DNA of 64,000 nucleotides, taken from contig CAVULO010000010.1 in NCBI GenBank assembly GCA_963742345.1, positions 186,001 through 250,000 on the forward strand. Reading direction: 5' to 3'. The notes below the pieces were generated by a model, which worked only from the letters and a program-made list of their open reading frames with translations, did not search any database and was not told the DNA's origin. The first letter of the stretch is position 1; each line of letters opens with the position of its first letter. Shown here one piece after another: positions 1-8,633 of this stretch. The stretch comes from Pseudolabrys sp963742345. GTDB taxonomy: Bacteria; Pseudomonadota; Alphaproteobacteria; Rhizobiales; Xanthobacteraceae. Made by a program: the position numbers and the translations under genes.

Positions 1-192
1 GTGATTGCCGCCGAAGGTCCTGAACGCATCGAGGGCGCCTGGTGGAGCGAACACGGCGGGCCAGCCCGGGATTATTTCCGTGTGGAAGATAAAAGCGGAC
101 TGCGCTTCTGGCTGTTCCGCGCCGGGCTCTATCGCGATCTCGCGCAAGGAACAGCGGCACCAACGTGGTTCCTGCACGGAACGTTTGCGTGA
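1..192 (+). CDS. imuB: ImuB (DNA polymerase Y-family-like), C-terminal end only
   Basis: The window opens inside this gene; only the last 63 codons and the TGA are visible. The tail has the residues typical of ImuB C-termini: GPERI, then RDYFRVED, RFWLFRAGLY and a terminal WFLHGTFA. ImuB is the catalytically inactive Y-family hub that binds the beta clamp and recruits DnaE2 during SOS mutagenesis. The dnaE2 gene begins 41 nt downstream on the same strand, the usual imuA-imuB-dnaE2 order. The polymerase-fold part and any clamp motif lie upstream of the window. The assignment rests on the tail motifs and the neighbour. Confidence 0.85.
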   Translation: MIAAEGPERIEGAWWSEHGGPARDYFRVEDKSGLRFWLFRAGLYRDLAQGTAAPTWFLHGTFA

Positions 193-233
193 CGGCGCCA
201 CGTGCTCTCTTTTTCCCTGCAAACGGTTTGTAA

Positions 234-3200
234 ATGCGTTATCTCGAATTTGCCGTAGCCTCGAATTTCTCCTTTCTGCGCGGCGCCTCGCATCCGGAAG
301 AGCTGATGGTGCAGGCCGCCCATATCGGACTCGGCGGCTTGGGTCTCTGCGACCGCAATTCAGTTGCGGGAGTGGTGCGCGCGCATCTTGCCAAGCGCGA
401 GCAGAATTTATCGCTGCGTTATCATCCGGGCGCGCGGCTCGTTTTCGCTGACGGCACGCCCGACGTGCTCGTTTATCCGCGCAGTCGCGCCGGCTGGGGA
501 AGGCTCACCCGTCTGCTCACCGCCGGCAATCTGCGCGCCGAAAAGGGCGGCTGCATTCTCAAGCTCGACGACCTGCTGGCACATGCCTTTGGGCTCGAGC
601 TGATCGTAATGCCCGGCAGTACGCAACTGCTTTCAAGCTTGCGCGAAGCCGCGTCGGGTCGCGTCCACCTCGCCGCCTCAATGCTCTATCGCGGCCGCGA
701 CCGGGCGTGGATGGCGCGAATGAAGGAACTCTCACGCGTTGCCGGTATACCGCTGATCGCCGTCAACGATGCGCTCTATCATCATCCCGGCCGGCGATCG
801 CTCGCCGACGTGCTCACCTGTATCCGCGAGAAGACCACGATCGACCGCGCCGGACGCAAACTCGCCGCCAATGCCGAACGCCATCTGAAGCCCCCGCAGG
901 AAATGATGCGGTTGTTTCGCGACGCCCCAGAGGCGATCGAGGAAACACTGGCGCTCAGCGACGCACTTTCCTTCTCGCTCGACGAACTACGCTACGAATA
1001 TCCCGACGAACAGATAGAAGGCTTCAGCAACGCCCAGGACGCGCTGGCGCACCTCACTTACAAGGGCGCCACCCGCCGCTATCCACAAGGGCTCCCTGAC
1101 AAAGTACACGCCAATCTCGAGCACGAGCTCAAATTGATCGCGCAACTGCAATACGCGCCCTATTTCCTCACCGTCTATGACATCGTGAACTTTGCGCGCT
1201 CACAAGGCATCCTCTGCCAAGGCCGAGGTTCGGCTGCGAATTCCGCGGTCTGCTTCTGTCTCGGCGTGACCGAGGTCGATCCCGACCGGGCCGATCTTTT
1301 GTTCGAGCGTTTCATCTCACCTGAGCGGCGCGAACCGCCCGATATCGACGTCGACTTTGAGCATGAGCGGCGCGAAGAGGTCATCCAATATATCTACGGC
1401 AAATACGGGCGCGAACGCGCCGGTATCGCCGCCACAGTAATTTCCTATCGCGGCCGCTCGGCGATCCGCGAGGTTGGCAAGGCCTTTGGCCTTTCAGAGG
1501 ACACCATCGGCGCGCTGTCATCCTCCATCTGGGGTGGCGGCGGTGGCGCGGTATCGAAAGATGCAGTCACCCGCACCGGCCTTGATCCGCAAAGCCGGCG
1601 CATGCGTCAGGTCCTTGCACTCGCGCAAGAGATCAACGGCTTCCCGCGTCATCTCTCGCAGCATGTCGGAGGCTTCGTTATTACGCGTAGCCGGCTCGAC
1701 GAAGTGATGCCGATCGGCAATGCGGCGATGGACGACCGCACCTTCGTCGAATGGGACAAGGACGATCTTGACGCGCTGGGAATCCTGAAAATCGATGTGC
1801 TCGGCCTGGGCATGCTGTCCTGCCTGCGCAAGGCGCTCGATCTGGTGGACAAGCATTACGGCAAGCGGCACACCCTCGCCACCATCCCTGCCGAGGACCC
1901 CGCCGTGTACCGCATGCTGCAGCGGGCGGATTCGCTCGGCGTATTCCAGGTGGAAAGCCGCGCGCAAATGACCATGCTGCCCCGTTTGAAGCCGGCAAAC
2001 TTCTACGACCTGGTAATCGAAGTGGCGATCGTGCGACCGGGCCCAATCCAGGGCGACATGGTGCATCCTTATCTGCGCCGCCGGCGCGGCCAGGAGCCAG
2101 TCACCTATCCGTCGAAAGATCTGGAAGCGGTTCTATCGAAAACTTTGGGCGTTCCACTGTTCCAGGAGCAGGCGATGAAGATCGCCATCGTCGCCGCCGG
2201 TTTCACGCCCTCGGAAGCGGACCGGCTGCGCCGCGCCATGGCAACCTTCAAGCGCGTCGGCACAATCGGCACTTTCCAGCGCAAGATGATCGACGGCATG
2301 CTGGCCAACGGTTACGAACGTGACTTCGCCGAGCGCTGTTTCCAGCAGATCGAAGGTTTCGGCGAATACGGCTTTCCGGAAAGCCACGCGGCGAGCTTCG
2401 CGCTTCTGGTCTATGCCTCGGCCTGGCTGAAATGCCGCTATCCGGACGCCTTCGCTGCTGCGCTTTTGAATGCCCAGCCGATGGGCTTTTATGCGCCGGC
2501 GCAGATCGTGCGCGACGCACGCGAACACGGCGTCGAAGTGCGGCCGCCCGACATCAATCATTCACACTGGGATTCGACGCTCGAACCAGGCCCGCGCGCA
2601 GCCAATCACCTGCATAAGCTGCACCACGAGATGCGGGGCGATGTTTGGACCGTACACGCAGCGCGTCTCGGCTTACGCGCAATCAAAGGACTGAGCGAGG
2701 AGGATGGGCAATTGATCGTAGCAACGCGTGCGTTTCCCGGACGCAGCGCAGCACGAAGTGATGCGCTGCAGACCCGGGACCTTAACGACGACCAGCATAT
2801 GGAACGGTCCCGGATCAGCGGTGCAGCACTTCGCGCCGTACCGCATCGGGGACACGAGCCAGAACTCCCCTACGATTCCGTGCGCGACGTCTGGCTGCGC
2901 ACCGGGCTTTCTCCGCGCGTGCTGGAACGGCTGGCCGATGCCGATGCCTTCAGCTCGCTCGGCCTCACTCGGCGCGAAGCGTTATGGGCGGCCAAGGCGC
3001 TTGGCCGGGTTGGCGACCGCGACGACGATTTGCCGCTGTTTGCCGTCGATGGTGGGGCCGCGCCACCGCGCGTTGTCTCATGTGAGCCCGATGTGCACCT
3101 GCCGCCGATGCCGATCGGCGAGGAAGTCATCAACGACTACCGTTTCTTGCATCTCTCGCTGCGCGCGCATCCGGCGCAATTCCTGCGCCCTGACCTTAAC

Positions 3201-3707
3201 GCCCGCGGTATCAGTCAGAACGAGGCGCTGCGCCGCATTCCCTCCGGCACACGCGCACGCATTTCAGGGCTGGTTACCTGCCGGCAGCGACCCGGCTCGG
3301 CCAACGGGGTCGTGTTCATGACCATCGAAGACGAAACTGCGGTCGCCAATGTGATCGTATGGCCGAAAGTATTCGAACGCCTTCGTCCCGTGGTCTTAAG
3401 CGCGCGCTATGTGGCAGTTACCGGCCGTGTGCAGGAGGAAAGCGGCGTTATCCATGTCGTCGCCGAACAACTGGAAGATCTTACGCGCCTTCTGGCGCGG
3501 CTGGCTGAACACGGCGCTGACATTGATGGCCTGGCGCGATGCGACGAGGTGCGCCGGCCAATCGAGGACCAGCGCGAAGCGCGCCTCGCCGGAGGCCGCC
3601 ACACCCGCCTCGTCAAACTAATGCGAGAAATGCCAGAACTCGCCGGCGACCTCGACGTCTCCGCACGCGGCTCAGCACATGCGCCGACGCGGCGGGCACG
3701 CGCTTAA
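234..3707 (+). CDS. dnaE2: Error-prone DNA polymerase III alpha subunit DnaE2 (ImuC)
   Basis: A C-family polymerase of 1157 aa for translesion synthesis and damage-induced mutagenesis, working with ImuB. It starts with the PHP domain (FSFLRGASHPEEL near residue 12). The catalytic carboxylates sit in PDIDVDF at residues 369-375, followed by the fingers region, a helix-hairpin-helix part (IKGLSEEDGQLIV near 820) and a C-terminal OB fold (about 1005-1095). No strong ribosome site precedes the ATG, which suggests coupling to imuB. Oddity: about 42-45 residues (roughly 833-877) between IVATR and LPYDSVRDVW have no counterpart in the family layout as I know it and are encoded by a palindromic DNA repeat. 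The frame stays open, so the protein is probably made with this extra peptide. Identity is very secure; the effect of the insert is unknown. Confidence 0.96.
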   Translation: MRYLEFAVASNFSFLRGASHPEELMVQAAHIGLGGLGLCDRNSVAGVVRAHLAKREQNLSLRYHPGARLVFADGTPDVLVYPRSRAGWGRLTRLLTAGNLRAEKGGCILKLDDLLAHAFGLELIVMPGSTQLLSSLREAASGRVHLAASMLYRGRDRAWMARMKELSRVAGIPLIAVNDALYHHPGRRSLADVLTCIREKTTIDRAGRKLAANAERHLKPPQEMMRLFRDAPEAIEETLALSDALSFSLDELRYEYPDEQIEGFSNAQDALAHLTYKGATRRYPQGLPDKVHANLEHELKLIAQLQYAPYFLTVYDIVNFARSQGILCQGRGSAANSAVCFCLGVTEVDPDRADLLFERFISPERREPPDIDVDFEHERREEVIQYIYGKYGRERAGIAATVISYRGRSAIREVGKAFGLSEDTIGALSSSIWGGGGGAVSKDAVTRTGLDPQSRRMRQVLALAQEINGFPRHLSQHVGGFVITRSRLDEVMPIGNAAMDDRTFVEWDKDDLDALGILKIDVLGLGMLSCLRKALDLVDKHYGKRHTLATIPAEDPAVYRMLQRADSLGVFQVESRAQMTMLPRLKPANFYDLVIEVAIVRPGPIQGDMVHPYLRRRRGQEPVTYPSKDLEAVLSKTLGVPLFQEQAMKIAIVAAGFTPSEADRLRRAMATFKRVGTIGTFQRKMIDGMLANGYERDFAERCFQQIEGFGEYGFPESHAASFALLVYASAWLKCRYPDAFAAALLNAQPMGFYAPAQIVRDAREHGVEVRPPDINHSHWDSTLEPGPRAANHLHKLHHEMRGDVWTVHAARLGLRAIKGLSEEDGQLIVATRAFPGRSAARSDALQTRDLNDDQHMERSRISGAALRAVPHRGHEPELPYDSVRDVWLRTGLSPRVLERLADADAFSSLGLTRREALWAAKALGRVGDRDDDLPLFAVDGGAAPPRVVSCEPDVHLPPMPIGEEVINDYRFLHLSLRAHPAQFLRPDLNARGISQNEALRRIPSGTRARISGLVTCRQRPGSANGVVFMTIEDETAVANVIVWPKVFERLRPVVLSARYVAVTGRVQEESGVIHVVAEQLEDLTRLLARLAEHGADIDGLARCDEVRRPIEDQREARLAGGRHTRLVKLMREMPELAGDLDVSARGSAHAPTRRARA
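2731..2856. repeat. 126-bp palindromic element inserted in frame within dnaE2
   Basis: Two 51-nt arms (2731-2781 and 2806-2856) are imperfect inverted repeats matching at 38 of 51 positions, around a 24-nt loop. The arms begin with CGTTTCCCGGACGC on one side and end with ATCGGGGACACG on the other, and both carry CCCGGGACC/GGTCCCGG at the inner end. The length is exactly 42 codons, so the dnaE2 frame is kept. From memory, elements with this body are common between genes in Bradyrhizobium-type genomes. No other copy is visible in this window and I see no target-site duplication. Confidence 0.85.
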
Positions 3708-3722
3708 TGTCCCTGAGATGCC

Positions 3723-4361
3723 TTACATCGGCGGCGCAATGCCACGCCCGACATTGACACGTCCCGTCATCAACGATCCATCCGCCTGCTTGGTCGCCGC
3801 GGGAATATAGATCAAGGCCCCGGGCTTGAGCTCATCCATGCTGCCGGCCGCATACATCACGATCACCGTCTCCGGCGTCACATCAATCTTCTTCTCACCC
3901 TCTTTGTACGTGAGCGTGAGCGTCGCTCCCCCGCCCTTCGTGACCTCGCTGCCAACCGTGCCAGTGGCAGTAGTGCCGACATTCCCGACCGTACCGTTGG
4001 TCATGGTGCTTTTCGGCTTGTAGTCATAAGGTCGGTCGCCCTCGCCGGTGCCGCGCATCGATTCAGGGAAAATGTGCACCTCAACGGCTTTCCACGCGCC
4101 GTTCTCCTCCGGCATCGCCGTCGAACCGACAAACGATCCCGGCTTGATATCGGCGAGTGAAGCCTTGACCAGCGCCACGACCTTCGCGTCGTCCGCCATC
4201 TTCACTTTCAGCATCTCGCCGGCCCGCGACTTGATCGTCAGCACCGCCCCGTCCACCTGCTCGACCGTTCCGCGCACGCGCACAGGCTTATCCTGCGCCT
4301 GCGCCGACGCGGCAAGCAGCACAAGAGCACAGGTGGCGCTTAGCACAATTCGTGCGATCAT
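3723..4361 (-). CDS. Secreted protein of unknown function, DUF5666-like repeats
   Basis: A 212-aa protein with a Sec signal peptide (MIARIVLSATC then hydrophobic residues, cleavage near ASAQAQ). The mature part begins VRVRGTVEQVDGAVLTIKSR and has two similar beta-rich halves ('RGTVEQVDG...TIKSR' and 'TLTLTYKEGEKKIDVTPET'), ending VNVGRGIAPPM. This resembles small OB-like DUF5666-type domains, but I do not know its function. I chose the ATG at 4361 because AGGA lies just upstream and the signal peptide starts there. It is a paralogue of the next gene upstream on the same strand, 81 nt away, and converges on dnaE2. Probably periplasmic. Confidence 0.8.
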   Translation of the reverse strand: MIARIVLSATCALVLLAASAQAQDKPVRVRGTVEQVDGAVLTIKSRAGEMLKVKMADDAKVVALVKASLADIKPGSFVGSTAMPEENGAWKAVEVHIFPESMRGTGEGDRPYDYKPKSTMTNGTVGNVGTTATGTVGSEVTKGGGATLTLTYKEGEKKIDVTPETVIVMYAAGSMDELKPGALIYIPAATKQADGSLMTGRVNVGRGIAPPM

Positions 4362-4410
4362 GATTTTTCCTATCCGAAAAATGGCCCCGCCGTCCTTAAG
4401 AAGGGCGCAC

Positions 4411-4416
4411 ATTATA
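4411..4416 (-). promoter_or_regulatory. Possible -10 hexamer of the 3723-4361 gene
   Basis: On the minus strand this reads TATAAT (within TATATAATG), about 50 nt upstream of the chosen ATG and in the 81-nt gap between the two paralogues. No convincing -35 hexamer is seen at the right spacing, so this is a weak call. Confidence 0.3.
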
Positions 4417-4442
4417 TAAGCACAGAGGCGAAGCGTCCTGCG

Positions 4443-5060
4443 TTACATCGGCGGCGTTACACCTCGGCCGACATTGATGGCCGGCGACGTGTAGGTGCCG
4501 TCTGCTTGTTTCTGGGCACCGAAAATGATGATCTGCGCGCCCGGCTTAACTTCGCTCATCTCGCCCGGTGCGTAGGCAACGACCGGCGTGTCCTTGGAGA
4601 TGATCACTTTCTTCTCGCCGTCCTTATATTTCACCATGACGACATCGCCGTCGACGCTGGCAACCTTGGACTCGACATTCGCATTGGTCATCGTGCTGTT
4701 CGGGCGCAGATCCCACTGCCGAAAGCCTTCGCCGGTGCCGCGCTGCGCCTCAAGGAAAATATGAACGGCGATTGCTTTCTGTGTGCCGTCCGCTTCCGGC
4801 ATGGCCGTAACGCCGATGTAGGAGTTCTGTTTGATGTCGGCCGGCGACGCCTTGGTAAATGCCATGACGCGGACGTTGTCAGCGAGTTTCACATTCATCA
4901 TGGAGCCGTCGCGCGCCTTGACGGTGACCATGCTGCCATCGACCTTTTCGATTTGGCCGCGGATGCGCGTAGGCGGCGTTTGCGCGAAACCTGTGGTCGC
5001 GAAAAGTAGGATAATAGCGGCGGCGGCAAGCGCCTGACGCGTCATATTCGACTTGAACAT
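4443..5060 (-). CDS. Secreted protein of unknown function, paralogue of its neighbour
   Basis: A 205-aa protein with a signal peptide (MFKSNMTRQALAAAAIILL, cleavage near TTGFAQ). Like its neighbour it reads RIRGQIEKVDGSMVTVKAR, then GVTAMPEADG, AVHIFLEAQRGTGEG, STMTNANVES and VNVGRGVTPPM. The two share most of these blocks in the same order and spacing, so they come from a tandem duplication. The ATG at 5060 is preferred over one 9 nt earlier because GGGAGG sits at a good distance only from it. Function unknown; probably a periplasmic beta-structured protein. Confidence 0.8.
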   Translation of the reverse strand: MFKSNMTRQALAAAAIILLFATTGFAQTPPTRIRGQIEKVDGSMVTVKARDGSMMNVKLADNVRVMAFTKASPADIKQNSYIGVTAMPEADGTQKAIAVHIFLEAQRGTGEGFRQWDLRPNSTMTNANVESKVASVDGDVVMVKYKDGEKKVIISKDTPVVAYAPGEMSEVKPGAQIIIFGAQKQADGTYTSPAINVGRGVTPPM

Positions 5061-5141
5061 TGTGAACATCCTCCCGGTCTGGTTCCGGCAAACGGCCGGC
5101 CACAATCAGGCGGATAACCCCAATTCGACGGGGGTTATTCC

Positions 5142-5981
5142 TTACTTTTTCTTGAGCAGATCCGCTTCAACCAGCGCCCGCAGTTCCGGGGTTACTTCCG
5201 GACGCACGCCGAACCAGAGCTGGAAACCACGAACCGCCTGATGCAGCAGCATACCAAGCCCGTCGGCCGTCCGCAGCCCCCGTGCGCGCGCTGAGGCAAG
5301 CAGTCCGGTCACCAGAGGGTCATAAACCAGGTCGGCGACCACCAGGGATGGAGGGCAGCGCAGGTTAATTTCAAGCGGCGGCTGCCCAACCATGCCCAGC
5401 GTGGTGGTGTTGACCAAAAGCCCGGCGCCGCCGAGCAATCCGGTGGTTTCCTCCCAGCCGGCAACCTGTATGCGTGCGCCGAATTTTTTCCGCAGCGCCG
5501 TCGCGCGCGCTTCAGTCCGGTTTATCACATAGACGCGGCCGACTTCGCGCGCGAGCAGCGCAAATATCACGGCGCGCGCACCGCCACCGGCTCCGAGCAC
5601 CACAGCAGTCGACAGCCCGCGATCCCACCCTGGCGTGGCAGCATCGAGATTGGCAAGGAAGCCCTCGACATCGGTATTGGTGGAACGAAGCTTGCCATCG
5701 TCGTACCAAAGCGCGTTGGCAGCGCCAACGGCGCGCGCGCGATCGTCCGGCTCCGACACTTTGAGCACGACTTCTTTGTGCGGCACCGTGATGTTGGCAC
5801 CGACATAGCCATTGGCGTGCAGATTCTTGACAAAATCGACGAATTTTTCGGGCGGTACCGCCTCGCGCCGGTATTCGGCGTCGAGTTTGTGCTGCTTGAT
5901 CCAGTAATTGTGGATTAACGGCGAGCGCGAATGACCGGCGGGCCAGGCGATGACGCAGACGGCTTTGTGTTCTTTACTCAT
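5142..5981 (-). CDS. aroE: Shikimate dehydrogenase (NADP+)
   Basis: A 279-aa enzyme that reduces 3-dehydroshikimate to shikimate in aromatic amino acid synthesis. It has the substrate-binding loop GHSRSPLIHNYW (about 16-27), the catalytic lysine in NITVPHKE, the aspartate of NTDVEGF, the glycine-rich VVLGAGGGARAV for the cofactor and NRTEAR after it, as expected for NADP binding. The length is normal for AroE. GGAG lies very close to the ATG, which may limit translation. The neighbours are not the usual aroE partners (coaE, dnaQ), so a housekeeping role is likely but a catabolic quinate/shikimate role cannot be excluded. Confidence 0.93.
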   Translation of the reverse strand: MSKEHKAVCVIAWPAGHSRSPLIHNYWIKQHKLDAEYRREAVPPEKFVDFVKNLHANGYVGANITVPHKEVVLKVSEPDDRARAVGAANALWYDDGKLRSTNTDVEGFLANLDAATPGWDRGLSTAVVLGAGGGARAVIFALLAREVGRVYVINRTEARATALRKKFGARIQVAGWEETTGLLGGAGLLVNTTTLGMVGQPPLEINLRCPPSLVVADLVYDPLVTGLLASARARGLRTADGLGMLLHQAVRGFQLWFGVRPEVTPELRALVEADLLKKK

Positions 5982-6132
5982 TACTCCGCTACATTATGTT
6001 GCGTCGGCGCCCGGTGCATGTAAGCCGCGCCGCGCGGCCCGTCAACGCTTGCGGTTCCCCTTACACGACGCTTTCCCTCGGTTACCACCTTGCCTTGTGC
6101 GATCTGAAAATACCGCCTGGAACGAAACGCTC

Positions 6133-7038
6133 ATGAAATCTGTTTTCCTCGACTGTAACGACCAGCTTGCTCCCGTTTGGGAAAGAGTCGTCCGCCCGGA
6201 CGACCCTCCAATCGATGTCAATCGCAAGGCATTCGCACGCGACGAGTTGCCGCGCATTATCAGCGGCTACGAAATCGCGATCGACGACCACTCCTACATG
6301 CCGACGCCGCTGGTGGCGCAGTGCCCGGAACTCAAGCATATCGTTTTCCTTGGCACGGGGCCGGCGAGCTACATGAATGTCGATGAGCTCAATGCGCGCG
6401 GCATCAAGGTGCACATCATCAAGGGCTACGGGGACACCGCGGTGGCCGAGCACTCCATAGCGCTGCTGTGGGCTTGCGCGCGCGATCTCGCGCGTATGGA
6501 TCGCGAGGTGCGCGGCGGTGTGTGGACGCCACACGAAGGCGTACAGCTTCTTGGCAAGACGCTGGGTGTGATCGGGCTTGGCGGTATCGGCCGCGAGGTG
6601 GCGCGCATCGGCAAGGGCATGGGCATGAACGTGATGGGCTGGAATCGCACCAGGCACGCAGAGACCGACGTGCCGCTGGTTGACATCGATACGCTACTTG
6701 CCCGCGCCGATGTTGTTTCTATGAATTTGACGCTCGGCGACGAGACGCGCGGCTTTCTTTCCGCCGAACGGATTGCGCGCATGAAGAAGGGCGTCATATA
6801 CGTCAATACCGCACGCGGAGCGCTTGCCGACGAGGCCGCGCTGATCGGAGCGCTTAAAAGCGGCCACATCCGCCACGCGGGGCTCGATGTGTTCCACAGC
6901 GAGCCATTGCCGCCGGATCATCCGCTGGCGAAGCTCGAGAACGTGACGCTGTCAGCGCACGCAGCGTTCCGCACGCCGGAAGCATCCGAAACGCTGCTGC
7001 GCCGAGCAATCGATATCGTAAAGAAGATCGTCGGCTAA
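6133..7038 (+). CDS. D-isomer-specific 2-hydroxyacid dehydrogenase
   Basis: A 301-aa NAD(P)-dependent oxidoreductase of the 2-hydroxyacid dehydrogenase family. The cofactor-binding motif is LGVIGLGGIGREVARIGKG. The catalytic set is visible: Arg in VNTARGALADE, Glu in DVFHSEPLP and His in TLSAHAAFRTPEA. The frame is open further upstream, but the homologous sequence starts at MKSVFLDCNDQ, so I take the ATG at 6133. It could act on glyoxylate, hydroxypyruvate or another 2-keto acid; the substrate is not determined. It is divergent from aroE, with about 150 nt between them. Confidence 0.85.
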   Translation: MKSVFLDCNDQLAPVWERVVRPDDPPIDVNRKAFARDELPRIISGYEIAIDDHSYMPTPLVAQCPELKHIVFLGTGPASYMNVDELNARGIKVHIIKGYGDTAVAEHSIALLWACARDLARMDREVRGGVWTPHEGVQLLGKTLGVIGLGGIGREVARIGKGMGMNVMGWNRTRHAETDVPLVDIDTLLARADVVSMNLTLGDETRGFLSAERIARMKKGVIYVNTARGALADEAALIGALKSGHIRHAGLDVFHSEPLPPDHPLAKLENVTLSAHAAFRTPEASETLLRRAIDIVKKIVG

Positions 7039-7065
7039 GGCTTTCGTAGGCGTGGCAACTGGCTC

Positions 7066-7152
7066 CGCTCATTCCCGCGAAAGCGGGAATCCAGAACGCG
7101 CATCCAGAACCGGTTTACTTTTGCGCTGGGTCCGCGCTTTCGCGGGGGCGAC
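7066..7152. repeat. REP-like intergenic palindrome
   Basis: A perfect 8-bp hairpin with a GAAA loop (7071-7090, ATTCCCGC/GCGGGAAT) is followed by an inverted counterpart near 7128-7148 (GGTCCGCGCTTTCGCGGGG). The same family occurs at 26230-26321; both share CCCGCGAA...GCGGGAATCCAGAACG. Confidence 0.75.
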
Positions 7153-7311
7153 GGTGTGAGGTGTCGAACCGCCAACCAGGAAGTCCGGCCCCGGCGCCGT
7201 CCCTCCCTTGAATTGCGCAGCCCTTATACGCGGCATGCAGCCTTGTCGCGAGCGCCCTGCATTGACCTGCCCGCGTTCCCGGTCACAATGAGAAAAAAAG
7301 CGGGAGGACAC

Positions 7312-8148
7312 GTGAAGCCGGCGCCATTTGCCTACAAAAAAGTGCGCACAATCGAGGAGGCGGTCGCGCTGCTCGGCGAAAAGGACGCGCGGCTGCTGGC
7401 CGGTGGGCAGAGCCTGATCGCGACGCTCAATATGCGGCTGTCGTCACCAAGCCTGTTAATCGACATCAACGGCCTTAGCGGACTCGATGACATTTTGCTC
7501 AAAGGCGCCGCGGTGGAAATTGGTGCCCTCGCGCGCCACGCCCAGGCCGAGCGCTCCGATGTAATCGCCAAACACGCGCCTTTGATCGCACGCGCGATGC
7601 CCCATATCGGCCATCCGGCCATCCGCAATCGCGGCACGCTCGGCGGATCCATCGCGTTCGCCGATCCGGCGGCTGAATTGCCCGCCTGCCTGCTGGCGCT
7701 TGAAGGTGAGATCGAGGCGACAGGCCTGACGGGCAAACGCACGATCAAAGCGCAGGATTTCTTCAGGGGCCTGTTTGAGACCGCGCTTGCCCCACAGGAA
7801 GTGCTTACTGCCATCCGCGTGCCGGCCGCCAATAAGGACATGCGCGTCGGATTTGCCGAACTGGCACGCCGCCACGGCGACTACGCCATCGTCGGGCTTG
7901 CGGCCAGCGCCCGCGCCACGGGCAAGAGCTTGACTGACGTCCGTCTGGCCTATTTCGGCGTCGGCAACACGCCGGTGCGCGCAAAGAAAGCCGAGGCGGC
8001 GCTGGCGAGCGGCAATATCGACGCAGCCGTCGACGCGCTCGATCTTGAGCCCCACGACGACGTCCAGGCGACTGCCAAAGTAAAGAAACATCTTGCCGGC
8101 GTGCTGCTCCGCCGCGTGGCCAAGCAGTTGCTGGAGGCGCGGGCATGA
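7312..8148 (+). CDS. Molybdenum hydroxylase FAD-binding subunit (CoxM/CutM family)
   Basis: A 278-aa FAD subunit of a xanthine-dehydrogenase/CO-dehydrogenase-type enzyme, which passes electrons from the Mo and 2Fe-2S subunits to the acceptor. The FAD pyrophosphate motifs are AGGQSLIATLNMRL near the N-terminus and IRNRGTLGGSIAFADPAAELPA about 70 residues later. I chose the GTG at 7312: GGGAGG precedes it and family members begin MKPAPF-like. The stop overlaps the start of the 2Fe-2S subunit gene (ATGA), so the two are translationally coupled. The substrate cannot be told from this subunit. Confidence 0.9.
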   Translation: MKPAPFAYKKVRTIEEAVALLGEKDARLLAGGQSLIATLNMRLSSPSLLIDINGLSGLDDILLKGAAVEIGALARHAQAERSDVIAKHAPLIARAMPHIGHPAIRNRGTLGGSIAFADPAAELPACLLALEGEIEATGLTGKRTIKAQDFFRGLFETALAPQEVLTAIRVPAANKDMRVGFAELARRHGDYAIVGLAASARATGKSLTDVRLAYFGVGNTPVRAKKAEAALASGNIDAAVDALDLEPHDDVQATAKVKKHLAGVLLRRVAKQLLEARA

Positions 8149-8630
8149 ACGATCACGCACTCGAAATTTCGCTGACGATCAACGGCGAACGCGTGCAGGA
8201 GCGCGTCGACGCGCGCAAGACACTGGTCGATTTCCTGCGCGACGATCTCGCACTCACGGGTAGTCATGTCGGCTGTGAGCATGGCGTCTGCGGCGCTTGC
8301 ACCGTGCGGGTGGACGGCGAGATCGTGCGCGGCTGCCTGATGCTGGCGGTGCAATGCGACGGCGCCACGGTCGAGACGATCGAAGGGATATCTGACTCCG
8401 GCGAAATTGCTGATCTACAAGCGGCATTCGAGCAACGCAACGCCTTGCAATGTGGCTACTGCACGCCGGGGATGCTGGCCACAGCACAGGATCTCCTCAA
8501 ACGGCCCGGCGTGCCAAGCCGCGAGCAAATTCGCGAACATATTTCCGGCAACTACTGCCGCTGCACCGGCTACCACGCGATCGTCGACGCCGTGGAAGCG
8601 GTGGCGCAAGCACGAGCGAAAGGTGGGTAA
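8145..8630 (+). CDS. Molybdenum hydroxylase 2Fe-2S subunit (CoxS/CutS family)
   Basis: A 161-aa electron-transfer subunit with two 2Fe-2S clusters. The plant-ferredoxin-like set is C44, C49, C52 and C64 (GCEHGVCGACT...RGC); the second set is C103, C106, C138 and C140 (CGYCTPGM...YCRCTGY). All eight cysteines are present and the length is normal. It overlaps the FAD subunit gene by 4 nt and is followed after 3 nt by an HD-domain gene that is not a standard member of this operon. Confidence 0.93.
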   Translation: MNDHALEISLTINGERVQERVDARKTLVDFLRDDLALTGSHVGCEHGVCGACTVRVDGEIVRGCLMLAVQCDGATVETIEGISDSGEIADLQAAFEQRNALQCGYCTPGMLATAQDLLKRPGVPSREQIREHISGNYCRCTGYHAIVDAVEAVAQARAKGG

Positions 8631-8633
8631 GCC

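Noticed and set aside
2728..3321. A plus-strand 197-codon frame starting MRFPDAAQHE inside dnaE2
   Set aside because: Its beginning is a translation of the palindromic repeat in another frame; the remainder is a shadow of dnaE2.
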